From the NCBI GenBank assembly GCA_012728375.1, contig JAAYFF010000046.1, forward strand, positions 1 to 64,000: a stretch of 64,000 bases of DNA. Direction: 5' to 3'. The position numbers and the translations under genes are program-made. Every line of letters begins with the position of its first letter. The first letter of the stretch is position 1. The DNA is from Bacillota bacterium. GTDB lineage: Bacteria > Bacillota > Dethiobacteria > DTU022 > UBA8154. Below are positions 26,682-36,001 of this stretch, piece after piece. Under the pieces are notes generated by a model. It made no database searches and was not told the DNA's origin. It was given only the letters and a program-made list of their open reading frames with translations.

Positions 26682-27476
26682 TTATGGACTGTACGGCTCA
26701 AGAGACTGGGCCACCGCCAGGGCTTCCTCTACTGATAAATTGCACATCAGATCAAAAAGCTTTTCCTTGTTTGACCATTTAACATTGACCAGCCCGTAGC
26801 GAAGTTTTGCAGTCATGTACTCAACGCCGTCCAGGCGGTGAAAATCGATTTCTGCATCAGCCCCGTAGCCTACGCCGGCAGATCCATGTCCCATAATATC
26901 GTCCTGGGTAAAAAGAATATTGCAGCCGTTATATAAAAAATCCATCAGTATGGTCCATTTGCCGTCTATCTCGATGTACTGGACCTTTTTCAAGGTATTA
27001 TCCGGCAGATAGGAAGGATAATATATCATTTTGGGATAAATACCTGCAAGCTCTTCCAGCGAAGAATCGACCAAATTGGTGCTGTAGCTCATCATTTCTT
27101 CCGGATCCTCTTCCGGCGGAGGGGAAGGCGTCTTTGCCTCGCGACGGGCCGTTTCCTCGCCGAAATCAAATTGGATAAGGGTTGACTGCTCACCGATAAA
27201 TTTTTTCAGGCCTTGAAAGACTGAGCCAAAGGGTAAGGCTTCTCCTTTTCCCGTGAGGCCGAAAACAGTAACGGCCAACACCAGGGCAACGAATACGGAA
27301 GCAGCTTTAAACCAGATTCTTTTTACAGGTTTTTTCTTTGTTAAATTATCGCAAAGCTCGATAGTATTTTCGATTCTCCGCCAGATTCTATCCGCATCGG
27401 GCAGGGGGCAATCGGCAATTTCGAATTCAATAGCTTTTTTAATGAGGCTATCCAGATGCTCGTCATTATCAATCAA
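26682..27476 (-). CDS. Anti-sigma factor-like membrane protein, DUF4367 C-terminus
   Basis: 264 residues from TTG 27476 with AGGGGGTG upstream, overlapping the end of the sigma gene. The N-terminal 60 residues are cytoplasmic and could bind sigma, one helix follows (AASVFVALVLAVTVFGL), and the extracytoplasmic C-terminus (IYYPSYLPDNTLKKVQYIEIDGKW) is of the DUF4367 type found on clostridial anti-sigma proteins. Probably holds the upstream ECF sigma factor inactive until an envelope signal. Confidence 0.8.
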   Translation of the reverse strand: MIDNDEHLDSLIKKAIEFEIADCPLPDADRIWRRIENTIELCDNLTKKKPVKRIWFKAASVFVALVLAVTVFGLTGKGEALPFGSVFQGLKKFIGEQSTLIQFDFGEETARREAKTPSPPPEEDPEEMMSYSTNLVDSSLEELAGIYPKMIYYPSYLPDNTLKKVQYIEIDGKWTILMDFLYNGCNILFTQDDIMGHGSAGVGYGADAEIDFHRLDGVEYMTAKLRYGLVNVKWSNKEKLFDLMCNLSVEEALAVAQSLEPYSP

Positions 27477-28023
27477 ATTGGGACACCCCCTTCTGAGGGG
27501 ATAATTTGCCTGGAGCAGTTTTTTCCATATTTAAAAGATAACTCCTGATCAAAAGGCGCGCTCTTCTTAAGCGGGTTTTAACCGTATTGAGCGGTGTTTC
27601 AAGGACCTCGGAGATGTCCTTTTGCGGCATTTCCAGATAGTAATACAGCACAACCAGCGCCTTTAAATCTGCCGGAAGCGAGCTTATGCCCTCTCTAATT
27701 TCCGAGACCAGCTCTTTTTTATCCATTTCCCCGGCGGGATCGGACAAGGCGCTGCTGCTCTGCTGCTCAAAAAAATCGGACGGCAGGGCAACTACCCGGT
27801 GGAATTTCCTTGTAAAATCGATGGATCTGTTTACCGTAGCCCTGATAAGCCAGGTCTTGATCTTGCTTTTGTCCCGTATATAATCAGCATTGTAGTGCAG
27901 CGTGACAAAAACATCCTGCATAATGTCTTCCGCCAGCTGAGCGTCCTTTATAATAGAGACGGCTATACGATAGACCAGGTTTTGATACTCCGTATAAATA
28001 TTTTTAACCCATTTTTTATCCAT
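27469..28023 (-). CDS. ECF sigma-70 family RNA polymerase sigma factor
   Basis: 184 residues from ATG 28023 (GGAGG nine bases upstream). Region 2: VYRIAVSIIKDAQLAEDIMQDVFVTLHYN; region 4: ISSLPADLKALVVLYYYLEMPQKDISEVLETPLNTVKTRLRRAR. Typical ECF length. Stop overlaps the anti-sigma start, so the pair is coupled. Confidence 0.92.
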   Translation of the reverse strand: MDKKWVKNIYTEYQNLVYRIAVSIIKDAQLAEDIMQDVFVTLHYNADYIRDKSKIKTWLIRATVNRSIDFTRKFHRVVALPSDFFEQQSSSALSDPAGEMDKKELVSEIREGISSLPADLKALVVLYYYLEMPQKDISEVLETPLNTVKTRLRRARLLIRSYLLNMEKTAPGKLSPQKGVSQFD

Positions 28024-28098
28024 CAGTAGATGCCTCCAGCCCAGCATTTACTTTTGGCTATTTAAAAATAAAAATCCTGCAAAAAGTTAAAAAAAAGA

Positions 28099-28117
28099 GT
28101 AACCACTGAGCAGTTAC
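28099..28117. repeat. Fragment of the GTAACTGC/GCAGTTAC dispersed repeat
   Basis: GTAACCACTGAGCAGTTAC matches the right end of the element at 50966-51075 (CTGAGCAGTTAC) joined to a GTAAC left tip. Apart from this, the 300-base gap 28024-28323 shows no gene; an AT-rich stretch before GGAGTG probably holds the promoter of the hydrolase gene. Confidence 0.5.
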
Positions 28118-28323
28118 AGCAATTATTCGGCAGTAAAAGAAACATCCTTATAATATTAAATCACCATATAGACGAAAAATAGAGACAGAGCAGGAAAAAA
28201 TAGAGTAGATCTCGAAGTTCGTCATAGAAAAAAATTGGTCAAAGTATGCTATCTATCGCTAATGCTTCAACAAGCCTGTTTCTTTTGTTGCAATATTTTT
28301 AAGCAAGTATATTGGAGTGAATT

Positions 28324-29106
28324 GTGATTAACCTGAGAAAATATGGTAAAAAGCCATATGCAGCTGCTGTTTTACACGGAGGACCGGGTGCTCCCGGCGG
28401 AGTGGCCCCGGTAGCCAGGGAACTTTCTGCTGTTTGCGGTATCCTGGAACCTATGCAGACGTCTGCAACTCTGGAAGGACAACTCCGGGAATTGCGAGAT
28501 CTTCTTGAGGAACACGGAGAGCTGCCACTCACATTGATTGGCCATTCCTGGGGAGCGATGCTTGGCTTTATCTTTACCGCACAAAATCCCCGTTTTGTAA
28601 AAAAACTTATACTTGTCGGCAGCGGGCTCTTTAATGAAAAGTATGTCCCAAAACTGTCGGAAACACGTTTAAGCCGCCTTAACGAAGAAGAAAAGTTGCA
28701 AGCCCGGAACTTGAGGGAAGCCCTAAATACCCCTGGTCTGGAAGGGAAAAGCGAACTGCTGGCCCGCTTCGGAAAGCTGATGTTAAAAGCCGATTCTTTT
28801 GATCCCCTGCCTCAAGACAGCGAAGTAATAGAGTTTCAATACCATGTCTTTGCAAACGTTTGGAAAGAGGCCAGGGAATTAAGGAAAAGCGGCAAACTGC
28901 TGGAGCTGGGTAAACAAATCCACTGCCCGACTGTAGCAATACACGGCGACTACAATCCCCATCCTGCTGCTGGAATTACCGAACCCCTTTCCCAGGTTGT
29001 GAAAAATTTTCGTTTTATTCCCTTAGCCAAGTGCGGCCATTACCCCTGGATGGAACGTGCTGCCAGGGAAAGTTTTTTCCAGCTTCTTAAAGAAGAATTG
29101 AGATAA
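28324..29106 (+). CDS. Alpha/beta hydrolase
   Basis: 260 residues, GTG 28324 with GGAGTG upstream. The oxyanion-hole HGGPGAPGG, nucleophile elbow GHSWGAM, and late His in KCGHYPWMERAA define the alpha/beta hydrolase fold, close to proline iminopeptidase-like or esterase branches. Cytoplasmic, monocistronic. Substrate unknown. Confidence 0.87.
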   Translation: MINLRKYGKKPYAAAVLHGGPGAPGGVAPVARELSAVCGILEPMQTSATLEGQLRELRDLLEEHGELPLTLIGHSWGAMLGFIFTAQNPRFVKKLILVGSGLFNEKYVPKLSETRLSRLNEEEKLQARNLREALNTPGLEGKSELLARFGKLMLKADSFDPLPQDSEVIEFQYHVFANVWKEARELRKSGKLLELGKQIHCPTVAIHGDYNPHPAAGITEPLSQVVKNFRFIPLAKCGHYPWMERAARESFFQLLKEELR

Positions 29107-29363
29107 GCAGTTTTATTGCCTGGGAAATGAAACCGGTTAAAGGGTTCGGAGAAATCGCCCAGGGGACATCAGGGATTTGCCGGATACCCGAAAGATTGTC
29201 CGGACAGCCGCGTTAGTCCTGGAAATGGTGCACTTTTTTTGATGAACAAGCGATAATTTTATAATTGGACTTGTTTTAATAAATAAGGTTATGTGATATA
29301 CTTAACCTGTTATTTTTCCGTTTTGTTACTATAAAAAATTGCTAAACAAAGGGGTGTTAACTA

Positions 29364-30101
29364 ATGAGTAAAAAAGTACTAATCTGGTCTCTGCTATGTT
29401 TGTTTTTTGTAACTTTATTATTTGCCGGTTGTGGAGGAGGAAACAATATTTCTGCACCTGAATCCGATGAGGAAGTAGAGTCAACACCTGCCGAACAATC
29501 AACTGCATCTGGGGAAGAAAGTTCTGTTGCGGAAATATTTGCCAAGGCCAAGGATATCGAAAATTTATATTTTGAATATGTATTGACCTCCGGGGAGGAC
29601 GAAGCTGAAGGCAAAACATGGATTAAGGGAAAACAATTTAAAAGTGAAATATGCGTTGAAGAACAAATAATTGTTAGTATTATCGACTTTGACGAGGCTA
29701 CTGCTTATACATATGTGCCTTCGCAGAATATAGCCATGAAAATAGATATCGATATGATAAATATTGAAGAATTTAAAAATCCCACTGAATACACCAAGGA
29801 CATTGATCCGCATTTATTCCGGGTAGTGGAAACAACCACGTATGAAGGGCACCAATGTAAAGTTATCGTCTTCACAGATGAAGAGGTTCAGGAAGAAACT
29901 AAAATGTGGGTTTCCGAAAAATATGGCATTCCTCTGCGCGTCGAAACCACAATTGAAGGATCTACAACTGTTTTAGAATATAAGAATCTCCAGGTCGGCT
30001 CGGTTGACGACGAGGCCTTTACAATCCCGCAGGGAGTAGAGATTATCGAAATGGACATGGGTTCGGCAATTCCCGAATTAGGTGACTTTATGACAGAGTA
30101 A
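29364..30101 (+). CDS. Lipoprotein, LolA-like/outer-membrane-lipoprotein-sorting fold
   Basis: 245 residues, ATG 29364 with AAAGGGGTG. Lipobox LFAGC, acidic serine/threonine linker (about 28-55), then a domain with pattern AKDIENLYFEYVLTSG...AKTWIKGKQFKSE and TYVPSQNIAMKIDID that resembles the half-barrel LolA/DUF4412-type fold. In Gram-positives such proteins are of unknown role, perhaps lipid or peptide binding. Followed by a clear terminator. Confidence 0.7.
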   Translation: MSKKVLIWSLLCLFFVTLLFAGCGGGNNISAPESDEEVESTPAEQSTASGEESSVAEIFAKAKDIENLYFEYVLTSGEDEAEGKTWIKGKQFKSEICVEEQIIVSIIDFDEATAYTYVPSQNIAMKIDIDMINIEEFKNPTEYTKDIDPHLFRVVETTTYEGHQCKVIVFTDEEVQEETKMWVSEKYGIPLRVETTIEGSTTVLEYKNLQVGSVDDEAFTIPQGVEIIEMDMGSAIPELGDFMTE

Positions 30102-30127
30102 AACAAGTTTGCAGTAAATATACAAAC

Positions 30128-30171
30128 AAAAGTCGCGGAAGCCTTGTGTACTAGGGACGCCGCGACTTTTT
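30128..30171 (+). terminator. Rho-independent terminator
   Basis: AAAAGTCGCGG (30128-30138) pairs with CCGCGACTTTTT (30160-30171), ending in a T-run, directly after the lipoprotein gene. Confidence 0.9.
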
Positions 30172-30201
30172 AATCTTAAAAATTGTTGCGATAATTGACA
30201 T

Positions 30202-30231
30202 TTGACATATTTCTTTTATGTTAGATATAAT
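30202..30231 (+). promoter_or_regulatory. Sigma-A-type promoter ahead of the hypothetical/aconitase genes
   Basis: TTGACA (30202-30207), 18-base spacer, TATAAT (30226-30231): full consensus hexamers, about 105 bases before the ATG at 30337. Confidence 0.8.
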
Positions 30232-30336
30232 GTTTTAAAATAATGACCATAACATAATTTGGTGCGGTTATCCGGTAATTAACAAAAATTAGTCAAATAA
30301 TGCAGGATTTTGCCTACAGAGAGGAGAACCAAGCCA

Positions 30337-30636
30337 ATGCTGGGATACCTGGATCACCTGCAGGAACGCTTTTTTACCTGGTGCGATAAGGTCGTGCAAG
30401 AATACATTAACAGCGGGGAAGCTGCCCTTAAACAGTGGTGGCCGCGCAAGAACCCGGACGGCAGTTATGAGTTGGTTTTTAAACTGGAAGCCCGCGATAA
30501 AAGTGTATCCGTGCGCAGCGTAGTCATACCGGATGAGTTTCATGAACTTCTTGAACGGGAGTACTTTATCGATCACCCGCCAGACAAAGATGAAGGGGCA
30601 GAGGACAAATCGGTGCAATTTGAGCCCCCGCGTTAA
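30337..30636 (+). CDS. Small acidic hypothetical protein
   Basis: 99 residues from ATG 30337 with GAGAGGAG upstream; the TTG at 30310 is the track start. Soluble, begins MLGYLDHLQERFFTWCDKVVQEYI, ends with an acidic tail (DHPPDKDEGAEDKSVQFEPPR). No family recognised. Lies 100 bases before the aconitase gene and shares its upstream promoter, so it may be co-transcribed. Confidence 0.7.
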   Translation: MLGYLDHLQERFFTWCDKVVQEYINSGEAALKQWWPRKNPDGSYELVFKLEARDKSVSVRSVVIPDEFHELLEREYFIDHPPDKDEGAEDKSVQFEPPR

Positions 30637-30735
30637 CGCATTTTTTTTATTATTCGCCAAACCTGCACAAGCCGGTTGCCGGTGCAAAGCACAAGTTGGC
30701 GCTGATTTTGCAGTAGGACGAGGAGGTTTGGTCAA

Positions 30736-32664
30736 ATGGGAGAAAATTTAACGAGAAAAATACTGGCCGCGCACCTCGTTGCGGGCGAGATGACCGTTGG
30801 AAACGAAATTGCCATCAGGATCGATCAGACGCTGACGCAGGATGCGACCGGCACTATGGCGTACCTGCAATTTGAAGCAATGGGTATTCCCCGTGTTAAA
30901 ACGGAGCTTTCTGTTTCGTATGTTGATCACAACACATTGCAGACCGGCTTTGAAAACGCGGATGATCACCGTTTTTTACAGACTGTTGCAGCCAAATACG
31001 GTATTTATTTTTCCCGTCCCGGCAACGGCATCTGTCACCAGGTACACCTGGAACGCTTCGGCGTTCCGGGCAAAACGCTGCTCGGTTCAGACAGCCATAC
31101 GCCCACGGGCGGCGGTATCGGCATGCTGGCTATTGGAGCCGGCGGCCTGGACGTAGCCGTGGCTATGGGCGGCGGTCCGTTTTACCTGACAATGCCGGAA
31201 GTTGTCAAAGTTGAGCTGATAAATAAGCTGCAGCCGTGGGTATCGGCAAAAGATGTTATTCTGGAGGTGCTGCGCCGCTTAAGCGTTAAAGGCGGCGTGG
31301 GCAAAGTTATTGAATATACCGGGCCCGGAGTGGCAAGCCTTTCCGTGCCGGAGAGGGCTACGATCACCAATATGGGTGCGGAGCTGGGAGCAACTACTTC
31401 GATTTTCCCCAGCGATGAAATAACAAAACGTTTCCTGGCCGCTCAGGGCAGGGCTGAGCAGTGGGTGGAACTGCTTCCTGATCCTGACGCTACTTATGAT
31501 GAAGAGCTGGTTATTGACCTTGCCGCTCTGGAACCAATGGCAGCCTGTCCCCACAGCCCGGATGCGGTTAGAACTATCCGGGAAATAGGTGAAATTGAAG
31601 TAAACCAGGTGGCTATCGGCAGCTGTACAAATTCTTCTTACGCGGACTTGATGCAGGTTGCCTCTATTCTGCGGGGTAAGAAAGTTCATAAAAATGTTAG
31701 CCTTGTTATCTCTCCCGGTTCCAGGCAAGTTTTGGAGATGCTGGCCAGAAACGGCGCTTTGGCCGATCTGATTGCTTCAGGCGCGCGTATCCTGGAGTCA
31801 ACCTGCGGCCCGTGTATCGGCATGGGGCAAGCGCCGCCATCGGGTGCCGTTTCCGTAAGAACATTTAACCGCAACTTTCCCGGACGTTCCGGCACTGCCG
31901 ATGCAAAAGTATATCTGACCGGACCCGAAGCCGCGGCAGCCGCTGCCATTACCGGCAGGCTTACCGATCCCCGAATTCTTGGCAAGTATAAAAAGATTGA
32001 GCTTCCCGAAAGGTTTTTAATCGATGACAGCATGATTATTGCTCCCGCAGAGGATCCGGAGGCGGTACATGTCCTGCGGGGACCCAATGTTAAAGCGCTG
32101 CCGGTAAACGATGAGCTGCCGGATAGGCTGGCTGCAAAAGTGCTTCTTAAAGTTGAAGATAATATTACGACGGACCATATTTTGCCGGCAGGGGCGAAAA
32201 TACTGCCCCTGAGGTCAAATATTCCCGCGATCAGCGAGTATGTGTTCAGCACCGTTGATCCCGGTTTTGCCGAGCGGGCAAAAAAGGCAGGACAGGGAAT
32301 AGTAGTAGGTGGGCATAATTACGGCCAGGGATCAAGTCGGGAGCATGCTGCCCTTGCACCGATGTACCTGGGCGTTAAAGCGGTGCTGGCCAAATCATTT
32401 GCACGCATTCATCGGGCAAACCTGATTAACTTCGGCATCCTGCCGTTAATTTTTGTCAACGAAACAGATTATGAAAGCATCGAAAAAGATGATCTATTGG
32501 AAATAAAATCATTGCGCAGCCAGCTGGAGGCAGGGGACCGGCTGATAGTTACAAACCTCCGCACAGGCAATTCTTTCTCAGTCAGCCACGGGCTTACTCC
32601 ACGTCAAAAAGCCATTATTCTTGACGGCGGCCTTTTAAATTACACTAAAAAGCAAAATATGTGA
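30736..32664 (+). CDS. acn: Aconitate hydratase
   Basis: 642 residues. Converts citrate to isocitrate via cis-aconitate, giving 2-oxoglutarate for glutamate synthesis. [4Fe-4S] ligands appear as GSCTNSSY and CGPCIGMG; LLGSDSHTPTGGGIGMLAIGAGG and the swivel-domain GHNYGQGSSREHAAL are conserved. Length and composition match the shorter aconitase common in clostridia and archaea rather than the 900-residue AcnA. AGGAGG precedes the ATG; a terminator follows. Confidence 0.95.
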   Translation: MGENLTRKILAAHLVAGEMTVGNEIAIRIDQTLTQDATGTMAYLQFEAMGIPRVKTELSVSYVDHNTLQTGFENADDHRFLQTVAAKYGIYFSRPGNGICHQVHLERFGVPGKTLLGSDSHTPTGGGIGMLAIGAGGLDVAVAMGGGPFYLTMPEVVKVELINKLQPWVSAKDVILEVLRRLSVKGGVGKVIEYTGPGVASLSVPERATITNMGAELGATTSIFPSDEITKRFLAAQGRAEQWVELLPDPDATYDEELVIDLAALEPMAACPHSPDAVRTIREIGEIEVNQVAIGSCTNSSYADLMQVASILRGKKVHKNVSLVISPGSRQVLEMLARNGALADLIASGARILESTCGPCIGMGQAPPSGAVSVRTFNRNFPGRSGTADAKVYLTGPEAAAAAAITGRLTDPRILGKYKKIELPERFLIDDSMIIAPAEDPEAVHVLRGPNVKALPVNDELPDRLAAKVLLKVEDNITTDHILPAGAKILPLRSNIPAISEYVFSTVDPGFAERAKKAGQGIVVGGHNYGQGSSREHAALAPMYLGVKAVLAKSFARIHRANLINFGILPLIFVNETDYESIEKDDLLEIKSLRSQLEAGDRLIVTNLRTGNSFSVSHGLTPRQKAIILDGGLLNYTKKQNM

Positions 32665-32684
32665 TCTCAAATGATTTAAACCAG

Positions 32685-32730
32685 AAAGGGCGCAGGGTAA
32701 GTGGTGATTAATTTCTTGCGCCTTATTTTT
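32685..32730 (+). terminator. Rho-independent terminator after aconitase
   Basis: AAGGGCGCA pairs with TGCGCCTT (one bulged G), followed by ATTTTTA. It lies inside the over-long N-terminal extension of the next track ORF, supporting a later start for that gene. Confidence 0.75.
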
Positions 32731-32820
32731 AAAGCCTGGAGAAGCTTAAACACGTCTACAAATTTTACCTCGGGGTGTTTTCTTTTTCTCTGTGATAATA
32801 AAAAGGATGCGGGGCAATCG

Positions 32821-33630
32821 ATGAAGAGCATTGCACAGGCAGATGATGCCATGATAAGGGTAACAGGGCTGGTTAAGCGTTACGGCGATTTTTTAGCTGT
32901 GGACAATATCTCTTTTACCGTAAGATGCGGTGAAATATTTGCCTTCCTGGGCCCGAACGGCGCCGGTAAAACTACGACAATAAAAATGCTGACCACTTTA
33001 CTGAAACCGTCGAGCGGGCAGGTACTGCTTAACGGTTTTGATCCAATACGTGAACAGGATGCTGCCCGCCGTTCTTTCGGTATTGTCTTCCAGGAGTCAA
33101 GTCTCGATAATGAACTGACAGCGCGTGAAAATATGGTTTTTCATGCAGTGCTATACAACATACCGAAAAGTATTCGGGAAAAGCGCATTAAAATGCTGCT
33201 CGAGTTGGTGCAGCTCTGGGATCGAAAGAACGAGCAGGTAAAAAAATTTTCTGGAGGCATGAAGCGCAGGCTGGAAATTGCCAGGGGCCTGCTGCACCTG
33301 CCGAAGATTTTCTTCCTCGACGAACCGACCCTGGGCCTTGATCCGCAGACCAGGAACCTGCTCTGGGAGTATATCAGGGAGCTGAATAAAAAAGAACGAA
33401 TTACCGTTTTTTTTACGACGCATATCATGGAGGAAGCCGAACGGGCTGCAGACAGGGTGGCAATTATTGACCACGGCAAAATAATTGCCCAGGGATCCCC
33501 ACAGGAACTTACGGAACAGACCGGTACAGCTTCTTTGGAAGAAGCATTTCTGGCGCTGACGGGCAAAGCCCTTCGGGAAGAGGTAAGCGGCGGGAACAGC
33601 CGGATACCCAGGGGGAGGCACCATCGATGA
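32821..33630 (+). CDS. ABC-2 type exporter, ATP-binding protein (DrrA-like)
   Basis: 269 residues from ATG 32821; the track start 32701 overlaps the aconitase terminator and adds 40 poorly conserved residues. Walker A GPNGAGKTT, signature KKFSGGMKRRLEIARGL, Walker B IFFLDEPTLGLD and the H-loop TTHIMEEAE. The C-terminal DrrA-like region (TGTASLEEAFLALTG) is present. Stop overlaps the permease ATG. Substrate unknown; relatives export drugs or lipids. Confidence 0.9.
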   Translation: MKSIAQADDAMIRVTGLVKRYGDFLAVDNISFTVRCGEIFAFLGPNGAGKTTTIKMLTTLLKPSSGQVLLNGFDPIREQDAARRSFGIVFQESSLDNELTARENMVFHAVLYNIPKSIREKRIKMLLELVQLWDRKNEQVKKFSGGMKRRLEIARGLLHLPKIFFLDEPTLGLDPQTRNLLWEYIRELNKKERITVFFTTHIMEEAERAADRVAIIDHGKIIAQGSPQELTEQTGTASLEEAFLALTGKALREEVSGGNSRIPRGRHHR

Positions 33631-34373
33631 GCGTAATTTATATCCTCTGGTTGCGCCAATTAAAGCGCTATTTCCGTTCCAAGCCGCGCATCATTGGAGC
33701 CCTCGGCCAACCCCTGCTTTTTCTCTTTGCTCTGGGCTACGGTTTCGGGCCGGTTTTCCAAAGGGCAGGCGAAGGCGATTATCTGCAGTTTCTGGTTCCC
33801 GGAATAATTGCCATGAGCGTTTTGTTTACTTCCCTGTTCAGCGGGATAGAAATTATCTGGGATCGCCAGTTTGGTTTCCTCAAGGAGACACTGGTGGCGC
33901 CGGTTTCCAGGGTTATAATAATGCTCGGGAGGACTTTCGGCGGTGCTACGGTGGCTGTTATACAAGGAATAATTATTCTTGCTATTTCGCTGCTGGCCGG
34001 ATTCCGGTTTTCGAGCCCGGCTGCATTGCTGACTGCCTTATTATTTATGTTTTTGATTGCTATTTTGTTTACCGCCCTGGGCACGGCGATCGCCTCTGTG
34101 CTGGAAGATATGCAGGGCTTTCAGCTCATTATGAATTTTATCATCATGCCGCTGTTTTTTCTTTCCGGTGCACTTTTTCCGCTGGATGACTTGCCTGCGG
34201 CCGTGGGAGTGATTGTTCGTTTGAATCCCCTTTCTTACGGTGTAGACGGCCTGCGCGGCGCATTAATTGACCAGGCCCAGCTGGGAATTTGGGCGGATTT
34301 TGGAGTATTGACGCTTAGCAGCCTTGTTCTGGTTGTAATTGGCGGTTATTTGTTTTCAAAAATACAGCTGTAA
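33627..34373 (+). CDS. ABC-2 type exporter, permease (DrrB-like)
   Basis: 248 residues with six predicted helices, overlapping the ATPase gene by ATGA. LNPLSYGVDGLRGALI near the C-terminus is the ABC-2 signature. Forms the membrane half of the exporter encoded upstream. Confidence 0.9.
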   Translation: MSVIYILWLRQLKRYFRSKPRIIGALGQPLLFLFALGYGFGPVFQRAGEGDYLQFLVPGIIAMSVLFTSLFSGIEIIWDRQFGFLKETLVAPVSRVIIMLGRTFGGATVAVIQGIIILAISLLAGFRFSSPAALLTALLFMFLIAILFTALGTAIASVLEDMQGFQLIMNFIIMPLFFLSGALFPLDDLPAAVGVIVRLNPLSYGVDGLRGALIDQAQLGIWADFGVLTLSSLVLVVIGGYLFSKIQL

Positions 34374-34479
34374 GCTGTCGTTTAAGTCGTTTAATGCCGT
34401 TTAATTTAAGGAAGGCAGTAAATCGTTTGACTTCTCTCCAGGAAAGATATAGAGCACAGCTACGGGAGGTAATGAAAAT

Positions 34480-35418
34480 ATGGCACTGGATCCACAAGCC
34501 AAAGCATTTTTGGATTTTTTAAAATCTTTGGGTGCAGTTCCTGTACATGCACTGTCGCCGGAGAAAAACCGGGCCGGCATTAATTATCTTGTAAAAAAAG
34601 CAGGTATGGCTCCTCAACCGGTAGCAGAGGTTAAAGAGCAGGTGATTCCCGTTGAGGACGGTAAAATTAGCTTGCGGATTTATACACCTGAAGGCGCAGG
34701 ACCCTTCCCTGTTTTTGTTTTCTTCCATGGTGGCGGTTGGGTGATGGGCGGCCTTGATATTGTCGACTCGCCCCTTAGGGCTGTTACCAATGCAGCCCGG
34801 TGCCTGGTTGTTTCTGTAGCTTACCGCCTTGCACCTGAACACAAATTTCCTGTCCCACTGAATGATTGCTACCTGGCAACCCGTTGGGTAGCTGAGAATG
34901 CCCATTATTTCAAGGGAGACGGGAGAAGGATTGCCGTTGGCGGCGAAAGTGCCGGGGGTAATCTCGCGGCCTGCACGTGTCTGATGGCCCGTGACTGCGG
35001 GCTGCCTTCTTTAAGCTTTCAGGTATTGCTTTATCCGGTAACGGACTTTTCCGGCGGGGATTATCCGTCCCGGAGCAAATTTAACGGCATTTTTTTATCA
35101 ATGGATGATATGAAATACTATGAAAACCATTATTTAGCCCAAGGTGAGGACAGGAAAAACAGCTATCTTTCCCCTGTCCTGGCCGATAATCTGTCCGGTT
35201 TGCCTCCGGCCCTGGTGGTTACTGCAGGTTACGATCCGCTCCATGATGAAGGGGAAGCTTATGCAAAGCGCTTAAAAGAAGCCGGCGTCGATGTAGCTTA
35301 CCATTGCTTTGAAGATATGATTCACGCTTTTTTCCTTTTTGGCGGAATGATGGAAAAAGCAAATAAAGCTCTCGTTGAACTAATTGCGCGCTCGTTAAAG
35401 GAAGCCTTCACCCGGTAA
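34480..35418 (+). CDS. HSL-family alpha/beta hydrolase (esterase/lipase)
   Basis: 312 residues, start behind GGGAGG. Hormone-sensitive-lipase motifs: HGGGWVMGG (oxyanion hole), GGESAGGNLA (nucleophile Ser), DPLHDEGEAYAKRL (Asp) and MIHAFFLFGG (His). Predicted carboxylesterase acting on short acyl esters. Monocistronic, downstream of the exporter. Confidence 0.92.
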   Translation: MALDPQAKAFLDFLKSLGAVPVHALSPEKNRAGINYLVKKAGMAPQPVAEVKEQVIPVEDGKISLRIYTPEGAGPFPVFVFFHGGGWVMGGLDIVDSPLRAVTNAARCLVVSVAYRLAPEHKFPVPLNDCYLATRWVAENAHYFKGDGRRIAVGGESAGGNLAACTCLMARDCGLPSLSFQVLLYPVTDFSGGDYPSRSKFNGIFLSMDDMKYYENHYLAQGEDRKNSYLSPVLADNLSGLPPALVVTAGYDPLHDEGEAYAKRLKEAGVDVAYHCFEDMIHAFFLFGGMMEKANKALVELIARSLKEAFTR

Positions 35419-35553
35419 GGACAGTTTCAGCACTTTAATCAATAATGCTACAGCGCGTACAGGAGATCTAACCGGTTGGATAGGAGGGAATAACGTTTTC
35501 CAGTAGGCAAATACTAAGGTAGCAGTATAAAAATAAAAGGGAGCAATATTATT

Positions 35554-35904
35554 TTGTATAATTATTATGCTACGGCTTTACTGCTGTTTTTTTGCCTGCT
35601 GGCTCTTGCCGGAAGCATTGCCCTTTCATACCTGCTTTTTAAGCGGGCTCTCATTAGCGTAGTGAAAAGTTTTAGAAAACATAATGCCCTGGAAGAGAAA
35701 AACGCCAGGACACTTGCTGAATTGGGACTGAGAAAACGGGACTTTTGGGATAATCTTCGCTTTCAGCTGCGCGACTACAAACCCTATGCGCTGCAGATGC
35801 TTGTTTCCTGGAATATAGTATGTATAACTCCAGAGGGAAAGTATTATTTGTCGGAAGAAAAGCTGGCCTTCCGGATACCTTTTTTTCAAGAGCAGTTTGA
35901 TTAG
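35554..35904 (+). CDS. Small single-pass membrane protein, hypothetical
   Basis: 116 residues from TTG 35554; AAGGGAG is about 13 bases upstream, so the start is tentative. N-terminal helix (LLLFFCLLALAGSIALSYLLF) followed by a basic soluble domain (RKRDFWDNLRFQLRDYKPYALQMLVS). No family recognised. Confidence 0.6.
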   Translation: MYNYYATALLLFFCLLALAGSIALSYLLFKRALISVVKSFRKHNALEEKNARTLAELGLRKRDFWDNLRFQLRDYKPYALQMLVSWNIVCITPEGKYYLSEEKLAFRIPFFQEQFD

Positions 35905-36001
35905 CAGCGCAATACTTATTGCCGCATTACACAAGAAAATTTTGCCGGCACCTTAAATGGTTTTTAAACGGATGATCTTATAACGGTCACTGAGCAGAGC
36001 A

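Noticed and set aside
31686-32252. Minus-strand ORF of 188 residues
   Set aside because: Shadow of aconitase, which is fully supported on the plus strand.
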